Part shown: one piece after another, positions 49,892-52,062 of the stretch
Layout of the letters: every line of letters starts with the position of its first letter
Position numbering within the stretch: the first letter of the stretch is position 1
Source of the DNA: Nitrospira sp.
GTDB lineage: Bacteria > Nitrospirota > Nitrospiria > Nitrospirales > Nitrospiraceae
NCBI GenBank assembly: GCA_009594995.1
Contig: VOPR01000056.1
Location: forward strand, 1-52,062
Length of the DNA stretch: 52,062 nt
Direction of reading: 5' to 3'
Notes under the pieces: generated by a model
What the model saw: only the letters and a program-made list of their open reading frames with translations
Database searches by the model: none
Told to the model about the DNA's origin: nothing
Position numbers and translations under genes: made by a program

Positions 49892-51926
49892 CCTTACCAC
49901 CACACGTGATCAGTTTCGCGTTCTGAGCAGCCTGCTCCAAGCCAAAACGCTCCGCCAGTTTGACGAACGACTCCAGCAGGAACTCACGCCTGCCTTGGGC
50001 TGCGACGTCATCGGGCTCTACCTCTATAGTGAAACCACCGCGGCTTTCTCGCCTGTTTCAGAATGTTTTCGCGACCCGGCTTCCCCCGCGTATCCGGTCG
50101 CGCAATTGCCCGCTGCCGGCACCATTAAGGAAGCCGTGGTTCGCGCCGGACAAGCCATCCTGACGCAGGATCTCAGCAGTTCACCGTGGACGGAGGCCCA
50201 GGCGGTGGCCCCCCATCTTCGCCACACCACGTCCGTCCTAGTCGCCCCGATCAGAATGCCCTCTGAATCGACCACCGGCGCAACGGCGAAAACTCTGGCC
50301 GTAATCGCGGCTGTATCACCGGGAAAACCGGACTCCTTTTCCGAGAAGGACCGGATCTTTCTCGACGTCCTCGGCCAACATATCGCACCGGTCCTGACTG
50401 CCGTGCTCGCAGCCGAAGAGCGCGACACGCTGGTTGCCATCAACAGCCAGGTCGTGCTCGGCACCATCACGCTCGACAACCTGATCCATTCAATTCAGCC
50501 GATCCTCAGCAACGTCATTCACCATGATGTGACGGGGCTCGTACGTTTTGTCGGCGAACCCCACAATCGCTGGTTTGACATCGTCGCTTGCGAAGGCGTC
50601 GCCATCGACCAGGAGGCGTTGCGACAATTTCCATTCGAGCAGATGGCCGCCGCCGAAATCCTGACCACCGGCAAACCGCTGCTCCTCACCGGCCACAACC
50701 AGGAACGATTTGCCGAGCATCGCTACTTCGAATCACTCGGCGTCTTCTCCGCCATGCTCTGCCCGCTCCTGATTCATGGAAGGCCCTATGGCTTCCTGGC
50801 CATCGGGAGCAAGCGACGCAATGCCTTTTCCGAACGGGACCTGGCCCTGGTGGAGCAAATCGGGTTTCATCTCTCCCATGCCATCAGCAATCTCTCGGCG
50901 TATGACCAGATCCGTCAGCTCAAGGAGCAATTAGAGCAGGAGAACGTCTACCTTCGTGAAGAAATGGGTGCGTCGCTGGACCTGAAAAGCCTGGTGGGCG
51001 ACAGCCACGCACTGCAGAAATCGCTCAGAGCGATCGAGATGGTCGCCCCCACGGATTCCACGGTACTGATTACCGGCGAAACCGGCACCGGCAAAGAGCT
51101 GGTGGCACAGGCCATTCATCGGCTCTCGCCGCGCCAGCACAAGGCGCTGATTACCGTGAACTGCGCCGCGCTCCCGCCGACGCTGATCGAGTCCGAACTC
51201 TTCGGTCATGAAAAGGGGGCGTTCACCAGTGCGACCTCCCGCAAGCTAGGACGTTTCGAACTGGCTCACGGCGGCACCGTTTTCCTGGACGAAGTGGGAG
51301 AACTCCCGATCGACGTACAGATGAAACTCCTACGCGTGCTCGAGGCGCAGGAGTTCAACCGGATCGGTGGGAGCCAGACCATTCGCGTCGACGTGCGCGT
51401 CCTGGCAGCCACCAACGTCGACCTGGAACAGGCGATCAAACGCGGCGGGTTTCGCGCCGACCTCTTCTACCGCCTGAATGTCTTCCCGCTTCGCCTCCCG
51501 ACATTGCGGGAACGCCGCGAAGATATCCCGTTGCTGGCGAGGCACTTTGCGAAGAAATACAGCCTTCGGCATCGAAAACCGGTGAAACGCATCAACAGCG
51601 CAGCACTCAAAGCCCTGTCCGCATACGACTGGCCGGGAAATGTGCGGGAACTGGAGCATCTCATCGAGCGTGCGGTCATTCTCAGCCGGGGATCCATCCT
51701 GACGATTGACGAACTCGAGGGCCTGGGCCGCGGGACCGAACGGATTTCCGAGCCACGCACTATGGCCGAGGCCGAGCGCGCGCATATCATGGACACCTTG
51801 GCCCGGACCAATTGGATTCTGGCAGGCAAGCAGGGCGCCGCCGAGCAATTGGGTATGAAGCGGTCGACCTTGCAGCACCGCATGAAGAAATTGGATATCA
51901 GCCGCCCTCCCCGACACCTTTCCTGA
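49884..51926 (+). CDS. Sigma-54-dependent activator with two GAF domains (FhlA/NorR-like)
   Basis: A 680-residue enhancer-binding protein from the ATG at 49884. The longer frame runs back into the NFACT gene and has no support. Order: GAF domain 1 (about 20-180), GAF domain 2 (about 195-350), a coiled coil, the AAA+ domain (about 370-600) with GETGTGKE (about 397), GAFTSA (about 444), LDEVGELP and ATN sensor, then a Fis-type helix-turn-helix (about 640-675). GAFTSA is a known active variant of GAFTGA. It has no receiver, so it senses a ligand directly, like FhlA (formate) or NorR (nitric oxide). Three TGCC-N8-GGCA dyads frame the gene and may be its binding sites. It probably acts on the gene lying beyond the right edge. 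Confidence 0.9.
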   Translation: MGTLTTTRDQFRVLSSLLQAKTLRQFDERLQQELTPALGCDVIGLYLYSETTAAFSPVSECFRDPASPAYPVAQLPAAGTIKEAVVRAGQAILTQDLSSSPWTEAQAVAPHLRHTTSVLVAPIRMPSESTTGATAKTLAVIAAVSPGKPDSFSEKDRIFLDVLGQHIAPVLTAVLAAEERDTLVAINSQVVLGTITLDNLIHSIQPILSNVIHHDVTGLVRFVGEPHNRWFDIVACEGVAIDQEALRQFPFEQMAAAEILTTGKPLLLTGHNQERFAEHRYFESLGVFSAMLCPLLIHGRPYGFLAIGSKRRNAFSERDLALVEQIGFHLSHAISNLSAYDQIRQLKEQLEQENVYLREEMGASLDLKSLVGDSHALQKSLRAIEMVAPTDSTVLITGETGTGKELVAQAIHRLSPRQHKALITVNCAALPPTLIESELFGHEKGAFTSATSRKLGRFELAHGGTVFLDEVGELPIDVQMKLLRVLEAQEFNRIGGSQTIRVDVRVLAATNVDLEQAIKRGGFRADLFYRLNVFPLRLPTLRERREDIPLLARHFAKKYSLRHRKPVKRINSAALKALSAYDWPGNVRELEHLIERAVILSRGSILTIDELEGLGRGTERISEPRTMAEAERAHIMDTLARTNWILAGKQGAAEQLGMKRSTLQHRMKKLDISRPPRHLS

Positions 51927-51927
51927 C

Positions 51928-51974
51928 TGCCCATATACGGGCACACCCTCTCACGACCTGCCTATATCTTGGCA
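51928..51974. promoter_or_regulatory. Tandem TGCC-N8-GGCA sites downstream of the activator
   Basis: TGCCCATATACGGGCA (51928-51943) and TGCCTATATCTTGGCA (51959-51974) share the form TGCC-N8-GGCA. Centres are 31 bp apart, close to three helical turns, so both face the same side of DNA. They resemble enhancer sites for a sigma-54 activator and the dyad over its own start codon. No -24/-12 box is visible in the remaining 88 bp, so the target promoter may lie beyond the window. Confidence 0.6.
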
Positions 51975-52062
51975 GATTCCATTAGTGAATCATCACCCTT
52001 CCGCTGCGTACATTTGAGTCATTCAGTTTATTTTTCAATATTTTACACGCACAGCTTCTCGC
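51975..52062. other. AT-rich right-edge intergenic segment
   Basis: The last 88 bases are AT-rich, with a TTTATTTTTCAATATTTTA stretch. No gene start, sigma-54 box or terminator is apparent. It is probably promoter DNA for a gene beyond the edge. Confidence 0.4.

Noticed and set aside
51975..52062. Sigma-54 -24/-12 promoter after the tandem dyads
   Set aside because: No GG-N10-GC pair with TGGCAC-like and TTGC-like context is visible in the remaining bases on either strand.
1..52062. CRISPR arrays, tRNA or rRNA genes, insertion sequences or prophage
   Set aside because: No regularly spaced repeats, no cloverleaf or rRNA-like stretches, and no transposase, integrase or phage gene were found in reading the window.

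Overview
The window looks like part of a chromosome of a nitrite-oxidising bacterium of the genus Nitrospira (inference). The reasons are a TorD-type chaperone and ferredoxin of the kind found beside nitrite oxidoreductase genes, an NxrC-like haem-binding cytochrome, two large bd-like oxidases of the type proposed as the Nitrospira terminal oxidase, many c-type cytochromes, and high-GC coding with frequent GTG/TTG starts. No rRNA, tRNA, insertion sequence, phage gene or CRISPR array was seen.

Layout. 1-2711 (minus): TorD-like chaperone (cut by the left edge), a four-cluster Fe-S protein and an HExxH/CxxC metalloprotein. 2910-8642: a seven-blade WD40 protein converging on a histidine kinase and NtrC-type response regulator pair. 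8719-14603 (minus): argS-tgt-yajC-secD-secF. 14702-16326: a glycosyltransferase and MobA. 16432-23036 (minus): a respiratory operon of two microproteins, a bd-like oxidase and three membrane cytochromes c, the last NxrC-like, running from a perfect consensus sigma-70 promoter to a strong terminator. 23193-31486 (minus): a second, nine-gene operon around a diverged bd-like oxidase, with DUF420, PCP_red-like and methyltransferase genes upstream and two FGE-fold proteins downstream.

31764-41732 (minus): a copper-flavoured region. It holds three related secreted proteins that join a CxxHxxM cupredoxin-like site to a carboxypeptidase-regulatory-like domain, a LolA-like protein, a HEAT-repeat protein and a 1,621-residue MofA/MnxG-type multicopper oxidase. 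42097-45922 (plus): an APC permease, a PKD-like exported protein and a Nitrospira-type small exported protein behind paired operators. 46013-48028 (minus): a HExxH protein and a zinc-ribbon protein. 48358-51926 (plus): an NFACT/RqcH-like protein and a FhlA/NorR-type sigma-54 activator. The dyad at this activator's start codon recurs twice, 31 bp apart, after the gene.

Working together (inference): the two oxidase operons and the copper cluster would form the electron-accepting end of nitrite respiration. The Fe-S, TorD and MobA genes would serve maturation of a molybdoenzyme such as nitrite oxidoreductase. SecDF/YajC would export the many periplasmic cytochromes and copper proteins. The most interesting candidates are the unannotated microproteins of the oxidase operon, the second oxidase operon with altered catalytic-loop residues, the giant multicopper oxidase, the response regulator with a broken GAFTGA loop, and two new-looking operator families.
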